A model generated the notes under the pieces. That model was not told where the DNA came from and did no database searches. It saw nothing but the letters and a program-made list of their open reading frames with translations. A stretch of 29,128 nucleotides of DNA from contig MCFG01000461.1 of the NCBI GenBank assembly GCA_002104895.1, positions 20,001-49,128 on the forward strand. Direction: 5' to 3'. Each line of letters starts with the position of its first letter. Positions within the stretch are counted from its first letter, which is position 1. Source of the stretch: Anaeromyces robustus. Its lineage: Eukaryota > Neocallimastigomycota > Neocallimastigomycetes > Neocallimastigales > Neocallimastigaceae. The translations under genes and the position numbers were made by a program. Below, in pieces: positions 1 to 8,407 of this stretch.

Positions 1-13
1 ATCATTATTTAAA

Positions 14-1028
14 ATGAACAACAACAACAACAATAACAACAATAACAACAACAACAACAACAACAACAATAATAATAATAATAATGATAATAATAATAAT
101 AATATATATCATATCATTAATAAATTTAAAGAGAGACAAAATTCAATTTCTGTATTAGAAATAAATAATAATAAAATAAGGAATTTTTTATTAAATCATT
201 TATCAAATCCTAACAAAGATATTAATGATAATAAATATTATTTTAAAAAAGAATTCTTCAATAAAGAATATTTTTGGTGGACGCCCAAATATTTTCAGTC
301 GTATGAGTATAATATTAAAAGAAAGGCATTTGGTAATTGAATATAATATATTTTTTTATAAAACTTTTTTTATTGAGTTTATAAAATTTCAAAAAATTGT
401 AATATATAAAAAGTATTTGTTTTAATTATATATAAAATAATTATAATTATAATAAATATTTTACTCTATTTTTACATTGAAAGATGAACTGATGATTGAA
501 TTATTAAAATACAAATTTGAAATTTTTAATTATAATTCAAAAAATCAAAAATTTGTTAATATGGATAATTTGGAATTGAATATGAATATTCAACATTGTA
601 GAAAAGTTTTGAATGAAAATAATTATGAAATTTCAGAAAATTTTGAATCATTAAAAGTAACAGAAAAACAAAGAAATATATTTAAATTAGAATACATTTG
701 TCCTCTAGTATAGTATGTTATATTTATTCATTTATTAAATATTATTTAAAACATTTTTGCAATTGTATATAGTATAAACTTACGAAATATATATAATTAT
801 ATTTACTTTTTAATATTTATGTACAGTATACTTGATTATAAAGATCCAAATATTACTGAAAATATAATAATATCTTATATTTGGTCTAAATTTCAAAAAA
901 GTCAAAATTATCAATACAATAAAAATATAAATCCTGATGATCCTCAGTATATAGTGAATCAATGGATAGATTTTAATAACAAAGTTCATAAATATTTTTG
1001 GTATAATGATATTATAAAATATTTATGA
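14..1028 (+). CDS. Hypothetical Asn-rich protein, three exons
   Basis: Not recognised. I predict three exons, 14-332, 484-712 and 827-1028, joined across AT-rich introns. The second intron (713-826) begins GTATGT and ends TACAG, a strong fungal-type pair. The first (333-483) begins GTAATT and ends AAAG and is weaker. The exons sum to 750 bases, exactly 250 codons including the stop, and the frame stays open across both joins, which supports the model. The protein (249 residues) starts with a run of about 23 Asn encoded by mixed AAC/AAT codons, followed by a short Asn/Asp patch. The rest is Lys-, Asn-, Ile- and Tyr-rich, with aromatic clusters (EYFWWTPKYF, HKYFWYNDIIKYL) and no signal peptide or membrane segment. 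The ATG at 14 is the first in the window, but no in-frame stop precedes it, so an upstream extension cannot be excluded. A diverged or lineage-specific gene is likely. Confidence 0.5.
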
Positions 1029-1323
1029 ATATTAACAATTCATTATATATTTTTGTATATAAGCATAATTATAATTTTTTATCATATATATATGGTTATA
1101 TTTTTTTCTTGATATATTTTAATATATGATTATATATATATATATATTTTTTTTTTTTTGAAATATTTTAATATGATAATATTTATTATACTTTTTAAAA
1201 TAGTTTTATGATTGTAAAACAATTAATAAGGAAAAAAAAATTTTTTATTTCATTGGATTTTAAAATTGGATTTAATAAAATAAATCAAAATTTAAATGTA
1301 TATAACAATATAACAATGAGATT

Positions 1324-1336
<13 letters not shown>
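1029..1336. other. AT-rich intergenic stretch, no gene seen
   Basis: Almost only A and T, with TA dinucleotide runs (around 1131-1147) and short T tracts. No coding potential on either strand. It separates the three-exon gene from the LINE stack. Confidence 0.7.
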
Positions 1337-1354
<18 letters not shown>

Positions 1355-2086
1355 CACTAGGATTGATCTTTATTTAAAATTATTAATTTAAATTAAACAT
1401 ACATGTGACATATATATTTCATTAAAGAAAGAAATATATAATACATGAAATGTAAATTAAATACAAGTAATAAAAGATACAAGAAAATAAATAAAATTTA
1501 TTACAGATATTAATCAAATTAAAATATTAAATAAAAAAAAAAGGAAAGAAGTTAAACTTCTAACTTCTCCCATTCAACGAATGAAATGTCATTCGAATCC
1601 GTATCGGAATAAATTCCATGCCTTATCTTTTCGACGTCGACGCCCTTGAAGCCGCCCGGAGTGTTCTTATTGTTATTATACCAATTGAGAAGAATCCGAA
1701 AGGATATATTCACAATTGGCATAGCAACAGTAAGAAAATGCGACAGACCCACAATATACGGGACAGGAGACTCGGGTGAACATTTGAAAAGTTGTCCACG
1801 CCATCGTCTCTGTTCCCTCTTAATATCTAGTTTATCAAATGCATAACACCCATCAAGGAAAGCGTTAAGCATCAAGTAATATATATTATTTTCAAAATAT
1901 TCGTCTAAGTCCTCAGAAAATCCCAGTGAGTTCGATTAATTACGGTGGACTTCGAGTTTAAGTCAACATTGTGTTTAATAAAAATATTTCTATCCTGTTC
2001 AAAGGCCTTACGATTGAATATCCAATGAGAGAAACTTTACGTTTTTTCACCACAGCAAGGGCAGCAAGTAGGAAGGTTTTCAAGTG

Positions 2087-2088
<2 letters not shown>
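1337..2088 (-). mobile_element. LINE fragment a (old, 5'-truncated 3' end)
   Basis: This is the 3' end of a non-LTR retrotransposon on the minus strand. A T17 tract at 1337-1353 is its poly(A) tail. A 3' UTR of about 200 bases follows, then a decayed ORF end. The open part (stop at 1552, open to about 1875) contains RRWRGQLFKC, HFLTVAMPIV and LLNWYNNN. These align with the C-terminus of the intact LINE at 3322-7746 (KEEWNSLCK, LLLRIMPTV, LFNRYPNN). Further upstream, at 1990-2075, is a broken zinc-binding segment (TCCPCCGEKT, then SFSHWIFNRKAF with an in-frame stop between and the last Cys replaced by Arg). The copy is therefore a diverged pseudogene of a related but distinct subfamily. It is cut at 2088 by the tail of LINE fragment b. 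Confidence 0.75.
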
Positions 2089-2128
<40 letters not shown>

Positions 2129-3109
2129 GCACACAATTTGTATGTTAACTTTATTGAATTTAAATATTAAAATACATGAATCATAAAAAAAACACATAAT
2201 GAAAAAAAATGATACTAAAAAAAATAAAAACCAGTAAAATATTATAGATAATAATAGATAATACTGGAGGAAAAAAAGAAGTATAATAATATTTAAAAAC
2301 AATAAATCCATACAGCCCTTAATTCTAAATATAGAATTAAAGTAAAATTGATCTATCCTATTCCACTAGGGTCGGAAATAGGATCGGCATTTGCCCTACT
2401 AGGCTGTCCTACTGTGTTATCAGCATTGACGTTCCTGGAGAGGTTGGTTTTAAATTTATTGAATAATATATGTTGTCTTTTACAGACAACAGGCATGATA
2501 TCATTCAATAGAGCCGCAGATCGCAACAAGAATGGGGATTTTGAATAAGTACCAGATTCAGTCTGACACTTAAACAAACATTCCCATTCCTTTTTGTATG
2601 GACTATTGTTAATTCTATCACTAAAACCATAATCTCTACCACCAATTAAAAAAATATATATTCTATACCTATTAACTATTTTTTTACTACCTAATATATC
2701 TATATTACTTATACTATTATTACTAATTTTATAACCCTTAACAATATTATTTATTCTATTATCCATACTAGGGTTATTACTGGCCCTAACTAAACTATTA
2801 AAAAGACTATCTAAAAAATAAAAAAATTTCTATCTAAATCAGAGAAGTGATCAATACGAAGATTTTTAAATAAGAAACAATTTATAAACCAATGATCAAT
2901 TCTCTGATAACTCTCACAATGGAAACAACATGAACAACAATTAGGTCAAGAATTATTAATCATTTTAGCAGCTTTTGCAACTCTAGCATCAATTTTATAT
3001 CCACATCTTGCCCTAAGTATCCACCGAAATGAAGACTTACCTTTAAGTAGAAACTTATAGTTAAACTGAAAACCACTGCATATTCTCATAATCCAGAAGA
3101 ACCCCAGTT

Positions 3110-3111
<2 letters not shown>
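2089..3111 (-). mobile_element. LINE fragment b, 3' part (interrupted)
   Basis: This is the 3' part of a second related LINE on the minus strand. A T37 tract (2089-2125) is its poly(A) tail. The 3' UTR follows, then an ORF end with stop at 2353, open to about 2766. Residues KKEWECLFKC, SAALLNDIMPVV and ILFNKFKTNLSRNV match the C-terminus of the intact LINE, and NADNTVGQPSRANAD matches its EADNSVGQDSRSHAS. Upstream at about 2800-3111 lie a degenerate zinc segment (CCSCC, then DHWFINC) and GFFWIMRICSGFQFN, interrupted by stops and a frame change. The copy ends abruptly at 3111 because a younger element inserted there. Its continuation is at 10599 onward. The fragment also carries an in-frame repeat of its FWIMRICSGF segment (FRWILRARCGY). 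Confidence 0.8.
3100..3111. repeat. Target-site duplication, left copy
   Basis: AACCCCAGTTGG at 3100-3111 is repeated exactly at 10599-10610. The left copy directly abuts the T42 tail of the inserted LINE, and the right copy abuts the far end of the composite insertion. Both copies lie in LINE b coding sequence (the NWGF codons). This marks the limits of one integration event. Confidence 0.85.

Positions 3112-3153
<42 letters not shown>
3112..3153 (-). repeat. Poly(A) tail of LINE copy 1 (T42 on plus strand)
   Basis: Forty-two uninterrupted T on the plus strand lie between the left target-site duplication and the LINE 3' UTR, which starts GGCAATAGAATAATG. This marks the 3' end of a reverse-transcribed polyadenylated RNA. 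Confidence 0.9.
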
Positions 3154-3154
<1 letters not shown>

Positions 3155-3321
3155 GCAATAGAATAATGAAAATTTTATTTAAATTTAATTTAAAAAGTAC
3201 ATGTTATAAAGTAATTGTACATATTAAAACTTAATCTAATAAAGAATAATAATTTATTATTTAATAGATAGTAATAATTTATAATTACTTCATATGGTAT
3301 AGTGTATATTATTAAATTAAA

Positions 3322-6300
3322 TCAAGTTGGAAAGTTATTATCATTATTAGATGCGTGTGACCTACTGTCTTGTCCTACTGAATTGTCAGCTTCGACGCTC
3401 TTGGTTAGATTGTTGGGATACCTATTGAATAATGACCAGATCTGGCCACTAACAGTAGGCATAATTCTAAGTAAAAGTGCGGATGTACGTACCAAAAGTG
3501 GAACATCCGAAAAGGTGCTAGGTTTAAGTTGCGCCTTACAAAGACTGTTCCACTCCTCTTTCCCCAAGTTATAATGATTAACTCTTCCACCAAGAAGGAA
3601 ATAATATACCCTACTCCATTCCAACGAGTTGGAATGAAAATTTACCCCACTTGAAGCATTACTAACTAAATTATTATAATTAATACTATTATTTAAACTA
3701 TTATTATTGTTGTTGATACTATAACTGAAAGTATTATTTAAGTTGTAAGTTAAACTAACATAATGAATAAAACTATTAGAAACTAAGAAAGTATTATTTC
3801 GTGAAGAATTCTCCAAGGAGGAGAAATTGTTGAAGTAATTAAAACCAAAAAAAATGTTGTTGATAGTTAAATTATTAATGAATTGAGAGTAGTTGTATAG
3901 AAAATATGTAGATAAGCTAGTACTATTACTATTACTAACATTATTAATATTACTATTATCATTGCTATTACCATTATTATTACTATTAATATTAATATTA
4001 CTATTACTACTGCTATTATTATTATAGATATTATCATAAATATTATTATTGTAGTTATTATTAAAATTATTAGAAAAGTTGATATTATCAGAACTAACTA
4101 AAGGTTTTCGATTAACATACAAATAAATGGTTTCAAGATTGCCAAATAACTTAGAACGCCAATGATCGAATGTTGGGCATTCTAGAATCCAATGTTCGAA
4201 GGTTTGACTACCGCCTTTACAACAAGGACAGTAATCAGGGCAAGAGTCGGATACAAGTTTAGCGGCTTTAGCAATTTCACTATTGAATTTATAACCACTA
4301 CGTATTTTGAGGAGCCAATTAAAGCCATAAGCCAAGTTAGGGTATTCAAGTTCAAGATGTAAATAATCACGAGATAATTCAAGGTGATTATCACAATAGG
4401 TAACAGCTTTAACGGAGTCTTTTTTGACATCTCTATTCCAATAAAAAGTCAAGATATCTTCTCTAGAGCCAATTTTAGAAAGTTTCTTTGATAAAGTTCT
4501 GCTTTCTTTAGCCCATGTGTATTTTCTCATCTTCGGAATAATAGTAACTAACTTGGAAATAATACAATTAGAGTCTGCCCATCTCTTAAAACATTTATCT
4601 TGAGCAATGGCACATTTGGCAGAAAGAGGAGGAATATTAAGATCTTTAGATACATTATATAAAGATATGAAGGAAGAGCGCTTCCTAAGACCTGCAATCC
4701 AAGAGAGTCCTTTATTAATTAGCCTTTGAGCACCGTTTGTTCTAGTTTTATTAGATCCAAGTAAAGGTGCAACGTATGATACTTGACTGACAACAACCGA
4801 ATTAAAAACTGATTTCTTGAAGGATATAGGCATATAAGGATTAATTAAAAATCCTCTAACAGAAAAAAGCGCTTTCCTAACTTTATTATTCGTCGATTTA
4901 ATTATCGGTTTAAGAGATAAATCACTATCAAAAGGAATTCCCAAATACGTATAACAATTAGTTTTTGGAATAATTTGACCAGCAAGGTAAAAGGTAGGGT
5001 CACCTTTAACTTTAGAATTTTCTGCTTTTACAACCGTAGTTCCACATTTACCAATTCCGAATTCCATAAGGTTAAATTTAGCCCAATCATTAACTTTTTT
5101 CAAAAGCTTATTTAGTTTACTTCTAGTAGGTGCACAAAGGACAATATCATCGGCAAAGAGGCCCCCACAACAGTATTCGTTATCAATACAAACTCCATAT
5201 TCGTTACAATCTCGAAAAATATCGTTGATGAAAAGGTTAAATAAGATAGGAGAGAGGGGACAACCCTGTCTAACACCTTTCTCAATATTGAAAGTATCCG
5301 AATATTGAGAGTCAAGTTTCACACAAGCTTTGGAAGATAAGTATAAGTTTTTAAGGAAATTATAACATTTTCCTCTAATTCCTAAGCATTCAAGTTTATT
5401 CAGAATATTATAAATAGGAACTGAATCATAAGCTTTTTTAAGGTCTAAAAAAGCCAAATAAGTATCTTTTCCCATATTCTGTCTGGTCTGACATATAGTA
5501 CGAATGGAGACAAATAAACTGATACATTCTTCTTTATTACGAAAACCAAATTGTTCAGGTCTAATGAAATTATTCTTGTAAGCATATGTTGAGATTCTGG
5601 TAGTAACAATTTTTGAGATAATTTTAATACAGTTATTGATCAGGGATATACCTCTATAATTATTACAGTCATATAAGTCTCCTTTTTTAGGGATAGAAAC
5701 AATACAAGCAGTATTCCATAAATCCGGAAAGTCACCATCCCAAATACGGTTGTAAAATAAATGTAGAAAAGAGAGACCATAATTAGTAATATCAGAAGAG
5801 TCATCGGAGTTTCCAAAATCAGTAGAAATAGCTTTAAAAAATTCAATAGGAACATCATCAGGACCTGAAGCTTTAAATTTAGGGATATCAGAAATAGCTG
5901 ATCGAATTTCCTCAATACTAATTTCACCATTAATATCCCACTCTATATTATTGCTGAAGTTATATAACTTATGGTTGGCAGGGTTGGACCAAAAAGGTTT
6001 ATATAAACTATGACCAGTAGAATCAGAAGCTAACTTTTCATAATGGTCATGCCAAACGTTAAGTTGTTCACGAGAAGAATAAACAATGTTGTCATCGTTA
6101 TCTTTAATAGGATGAAGTGAAAAGTTAGATGATTTACCAATTTTAGTATTCTTTTTGATCCATTTCCACCAATTCCTAGAATCTTTATTAATAGCCAACT
6201 GACACCCAATTGAAACCCAATGTTGATATTCAAGCATACGAAAGTGATTACACATCTTGTGGATATTATCACACAGCTTCTGATAATTATTGATAAGTCT

Positions 6301-7746
6301 AATATAATCATCAAGGGCACGAACAGAACCCAATTTTTTAATATCTTTGTAAGCCTTAACTTTGAGTTTCTGAAGGTTAAAGATTTTTTGAGACATATGA
6401 AACATAGATTCATGAATATCAGGATTAGATATAATTTCCAATTCATCAGCAATAGAATTAGCAGTAGATACAAACATATCATATATAGCATTAGAAGAAT
6501 AATAATTATCTGTACATTCCTTCATAAGAATACTAAATCTATTACTAGTAGCAATTTTAATACTTTCGTCCAGACATTTGATTCTATTCCAACGAGCTGG
6601 TTTTTTAGGGAGTGAGAAAGTATTATTATCATCAAAATAATTTCCAAAAACAAGAAGAGGCTTATGATCGGAGATAGGAGAGAAATCAATAATTGAAGCT
6701 GAAGACAGAAGATTTTTCATGGGTTCATTAATAATAGCATGGTCAATAGCAGAGGAACGACTTCCACTTACCCACGAGATAGGAGAACCATTGAGTTGAA
6801 ATAAATACCAGCCATTTATATTAGAAACCCAATTTTGAATATCTTCAAGATTAATGTTAAAATCGCCAAGGAGAATAGAAGGATGATGTAAGTGAAGAGA
6901 AAACCATGTACAAGCTTCTGCTTTAGCAGATTTATGGTGTAAACTATGCCCTTTCTGAGGTATATAAATATTTCCAATAGAACACTTAGTGAAGTTCCAC
7001 AAGGAATATGTCGTAACTGAGATAATATAATTCAAAGAAAAATCTTCAATAGAAGTCTGTAAAGACCTATTATAAAAGATATATAAACCTCTCAAACCAG
7101 GAATTGTATTATTTGCTCTCTTACAGAAATATTTATATTTAGGTAAAGTGATTTTACAAGGAATAACATTATTAGAATTAGTACCATTACCAGTTTCTTG
7201 AAAACAAACAAATAGCGGTTTAAAGAGACTAAAGAAATACAGAATACCATCTCTTTTCTTGTTATTCCACCCGTTAGTGTTCCAACTAAGACAAAAGGAA
7301 AATTCATTCAAATTGTTCTTAGAAGTAAAAGAATTGTTGATTTCAGAAAAGTCAGTAATATCCTTAATGTTCTTTTTAGAGTGGCAAAGTTTTCTCCTGA
7401 TAAGAGCAAAGGAAGGCTTGTGATTCTTCCTACTACATCGATGAAAGTTAATGGAACATTTTTTAATAATTAATTTGAAACTATCAATAAATTTATTAAT
7501 ATTCTCCTCAGAAGCTGTAGTTTTAATTTGATATAAATTATCATTGAGAAGAGAGGAATGTTTAACAGCAACGATGGTATTATTAAACTCAGGGAAATTC
7601 TTCTCAAGAAAATTTCTAAATTTTGGAAGAGTCCAAGAACGAATGCGACGGATAAAAATAACATAAGTATCTGAGATATCAATACCATGACACCTAATAC
7701 CCCGTCTGATATAGTTAATCTTATTAGTATAGTTCGTATGATCCAT
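3322..7746 (-). CDS. LINE polyprotein: APE endonuclease, reverse transcriptase, zinc motif
   Basis: A protein of 1474 residues. The N-terminal ~150 residues are basic and unassigned. An apurinic-type endonuclease follows, with SWNTNGW (154-160), QETG (183-186), GDFN (294-297) and SDH (359-361), all key residues present. The reverse transcriptase has FLDLKKAYD (catalytic Asp768), GVRQGCPLSP (824-833) and FADD (864-867, catalytic Asp pair). A C-x2-C-x8-H-x4-C zinc motif sits at 1173-1190, as in the zf-RVT region of many LINE proteins. After it comes a long Asn/Ser-rich stretch (about 1220-1400), then a conserved C-terminus from Trp1399. No RNase H domain is evident. The ORF is uninterrupted, so it would nick target DNA and copy its own RNA there. 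I cannot assign the clade with confidence. The ATG at 7746 is the first in a long open frame. Confidence 0.92.
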   Translation of the reverse strand: MDHTNYTNKINYIRRGIRCHGIDISDTYVIFIRRIRSWTLPKFRNFLEKNFPEFNNTIVAVKHSSLLNDNLYQIKTTASEENINKFIDSFKLIIKKCSINFHRCSRKNHKPSFALIRRKLCHSKKNIKDITDFSEINNSFTSKNNLNEFSFCLSWNTNGWNNKKRDGILYFFSLFKPLFVCFQETGNGTNSNNVIPCKITLPKYKYFCKRANNTIPGLRGLYIFYNRSLQTSIEDFSLNYIISVTTYSLWNFTKCSIGNIYIPQKGHSLHHKSAKAEACTWFSLHLHHPSILLGDFNINLEDIQNWVSNINGWYLFQLNGSPISWVSGSRSSAIDHAIINEPMKNLLSSASIIDFSPISDHKPLLVFGNYFDDNNTFSLPKKPARWNRIKCLDESIKIATSNRFSILMKECTDNYYSSNAIYDMFVSTANSIADELEIISNPDIHESMFHMSQKIFNLQKLKVKAYKDIKKLGSVRALDDYIRLINNYQKLCDNIHKMCNHFRMLEYQHWVSIGCQLAINKDSRNWWKWIKKNTKIGKSSNFSLHPIKDNDDNIVYSSREQLNVWHDHYEKLASDSTGHSLYKPFWSNPANHKLYNFSNNIEWDINGEISIEEIRSAISDIPKFKASGPDDVPIEFFKAISTDFGNSDDSSDITNYGLSFLHLFYNRIWDGDFPDLWNTACIVSIPKKGDLYDCNNYRGISLINNCIKIISKIVTTRISTYAYKNNFIRPEQFGFRNKEECISLFVSIRTICQTRQNMGKDTYLAFLDLKKAYDSVPIYNILNKLECLGIRGKCYNFLKNLYLSSKACVKLDSQYSDTFNIEKGVRQGCPLSPILFNLFINDIFRDCNEYGVCIDNEYCCGGLFADDIVLCAPTRSKLNKLLKKVNDWAKFNLMEFGIGKCGTTVVKAENSKVKGDPTFYLAGQIIPKTNCYTYLGIPFDSDLSLKPIIKSTNNKVRKALFSVRGFLINPYMPISFKKSVFNSVVVSQVSYVAPLLGSNKTRTNGAQRLINKGLSWIAGLRKRSSFISLYNVSKDLNIPPLSAKCAIAQDKCFKRWADSNCIISKLVTIIPKMRKYTWAKESRTLSKKLSKIGSREDILTFYWNRDVKKDSVKAVTYCDNHLELSRDYLHLELEYPNLAYGFNWLLKIRSGYKFNSEIAKAAKLVSDSCPDYCPCCKGGSQTFEHWILECPTFDHWRSKLFGNLETIYLYVNRKPLVSSDNINFSNNFNNNYNNNIYDNIYNNNSSSNSNININSNNNGNSNDNSNINNVSNSNSTSLSTYFLYNYSQFINNLTINNIFFGFNYFNNFSSLENSSRNNTFLVSNSFIHYVSLTYNLNNTFSYSINNNNNSLNNSINYNNLVSNASSGVNFHSNSLEWSRVYYFLLGGRVNHYNLGKEEWNSLCKAQLKPSTFSDVPLLVRTSALLLRIMPTVSGQIWSLFNRYPNNLTKSVEADNSVGQDSRSHASNNDNNFPT

Positions 7747-8246
7747 TTGATAAGGCTGATAAGAATCTATATAAAAAAAAAATAATAAAATAAAAAAAAT
7801 ATAAATGTATTATAATAGAAAATAGCAAATTTTTTTTTTTTTTTTTTTTTTTTATGATTTTAATATATAATTAAAAAATAAAAAAGTATATAAAAAAAAA
7901 AAAACTTAGCAATGAAAAGAATTATAGTAAATGACTGAGAAATATTGTTGAGAGTAAAAGTAAGAGATTCAACTGTGTAGTTGTATATATAATTTAACGT
8001 TGTGAATGATGTATTAGTGAATAAAAAAACTTTTATTGTTGGTATGTAAAAAATTGTATTGTATAGTATTTATTGTGTTGTATTGATTGTGCTGTATATA
8101 AGAATAATAGTGTAGAATTGATAGAAACATAAAAAACTTAATTGTAAAAAGAACTGCAATATAAACTAAATAACATAAATAGTGTAAGGTAATTATTTCA
8201 AAGAAAAAAAAAATGGATTGTAATAAAAAGTCGTACTTTTTATTAC

Positions 8247-8272
8247 TAACATTATCATTGCGCATAATGTTA
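8247..8272. repeat. Palindromic motif, copy 1 of 2
   Basis: The core CATTATCATTGCGCATAATG is at 8250-8269. Flanking bases extend the inverted arms to nine pairs (TAACATTAT / ATAATGTTA) around the loop CATTGCGC. The same 20-base core recurs 70 bases away. Confidence 0.8.
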
Positions 8273-8318
8273 CCTACTTCTTTAACCGAATAGTGAATAT
8301 AAATAATCATTACACCAA

Positions 8319-8340
8319 GCATTATCATTGCGCATAATGC
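8319..8340. repeat. Palindromic motif, copy 2 of 2
   Basis: An identical 20-base core at 8320-8339. Here the arms are GCATTAT / ATAATGC, seven pairs. The pair outside the shared core differs from copy 1 but remains complementary (G-C here, A-T there). Confidence 0.8.
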
Positions 8341-8347
8341 CCAACTT

Positions 8348-8349
<2 letters not shown>

Positions 8350-8406
<57 letters not shown>
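8350..8406 (-). repeat. Poly(A) tail of LINE copy 2 (T57 on plus strand)
   Basis: Fifty-seven T on the plus strand directly precede GGCAATAAAATAATG, the 3' UTR end of the truncated copy. The tail abuts the outer end of the putative 5' UTR of copy 1, giving a head-to-tail dimer. Confidence 0.9.

Positions 8407-8407
<1 letters not shown>

Larger units (their letters stand above)
3112..8349 (-). mobile_element. Full-length LINE (non-LTR retrotransposon), copy 1
   Basis: About 5.2 kb: a putative 5' UTR (8349-7747), one long ORF, a 168-base 3' UTR and a 42-base poly(A) tail. Only one ORF is seen; there is no separate ORF1. The only other copy of this subfamily in the window differs at roughly ten positions over 2.1 kb, so both are young and this one may still be active. 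The 5' boundary is uncertain, because an A24 tract at 7853-7830 (minus strand) could be the tail of yet another template, which would place the true 5' end at about 7829. Confidence 0.8.
7747..8349 (-). promoter_or_regulatory. Putative LINE 5' UTR / internal promoter region
   Basis: This noncoding stretch of about 600 bases lies between the ATG of the intact LINE and the poly(A) tail of the truncated copy. It contains an A24 tract on the minus strand (7853-7830), further A/T runs, and two identical 20-base hairpin-forming motifs close to its outer end. LINE 5' UTRs commonly carry an internal promoter, so the role is inferred from position only. It could instead be partly another captured RNA with its own tail. 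Confidence 0.45.

Noticed and set aside
1646-1846. 66-residue plus-strand frame
   Set aside because: Antisense to LINE fragment a, whose homology explains the sequence.
3302-3574. 90-residue plus-strand frame, repeated exactly at 8555-8827
   Set aside because: Antisense shadow of the LINE C-terminus; it occurs twice only because the LINE is present twice.
6030-6491. 153-residue minus-strand frame inside the LINE
   Set aside because: Overlaps the endonuclease/RT linker of the intact LINE in another frame and has Leu/Ile-rich shadow composition.
8350-8406. Tandem LINE arrangement as a telomere-type array (HeT-A-like)
   Set aside because: Only two copies, flanked by an ordinary internal target-site duplication and single-copy genes, so not a telomeric array.
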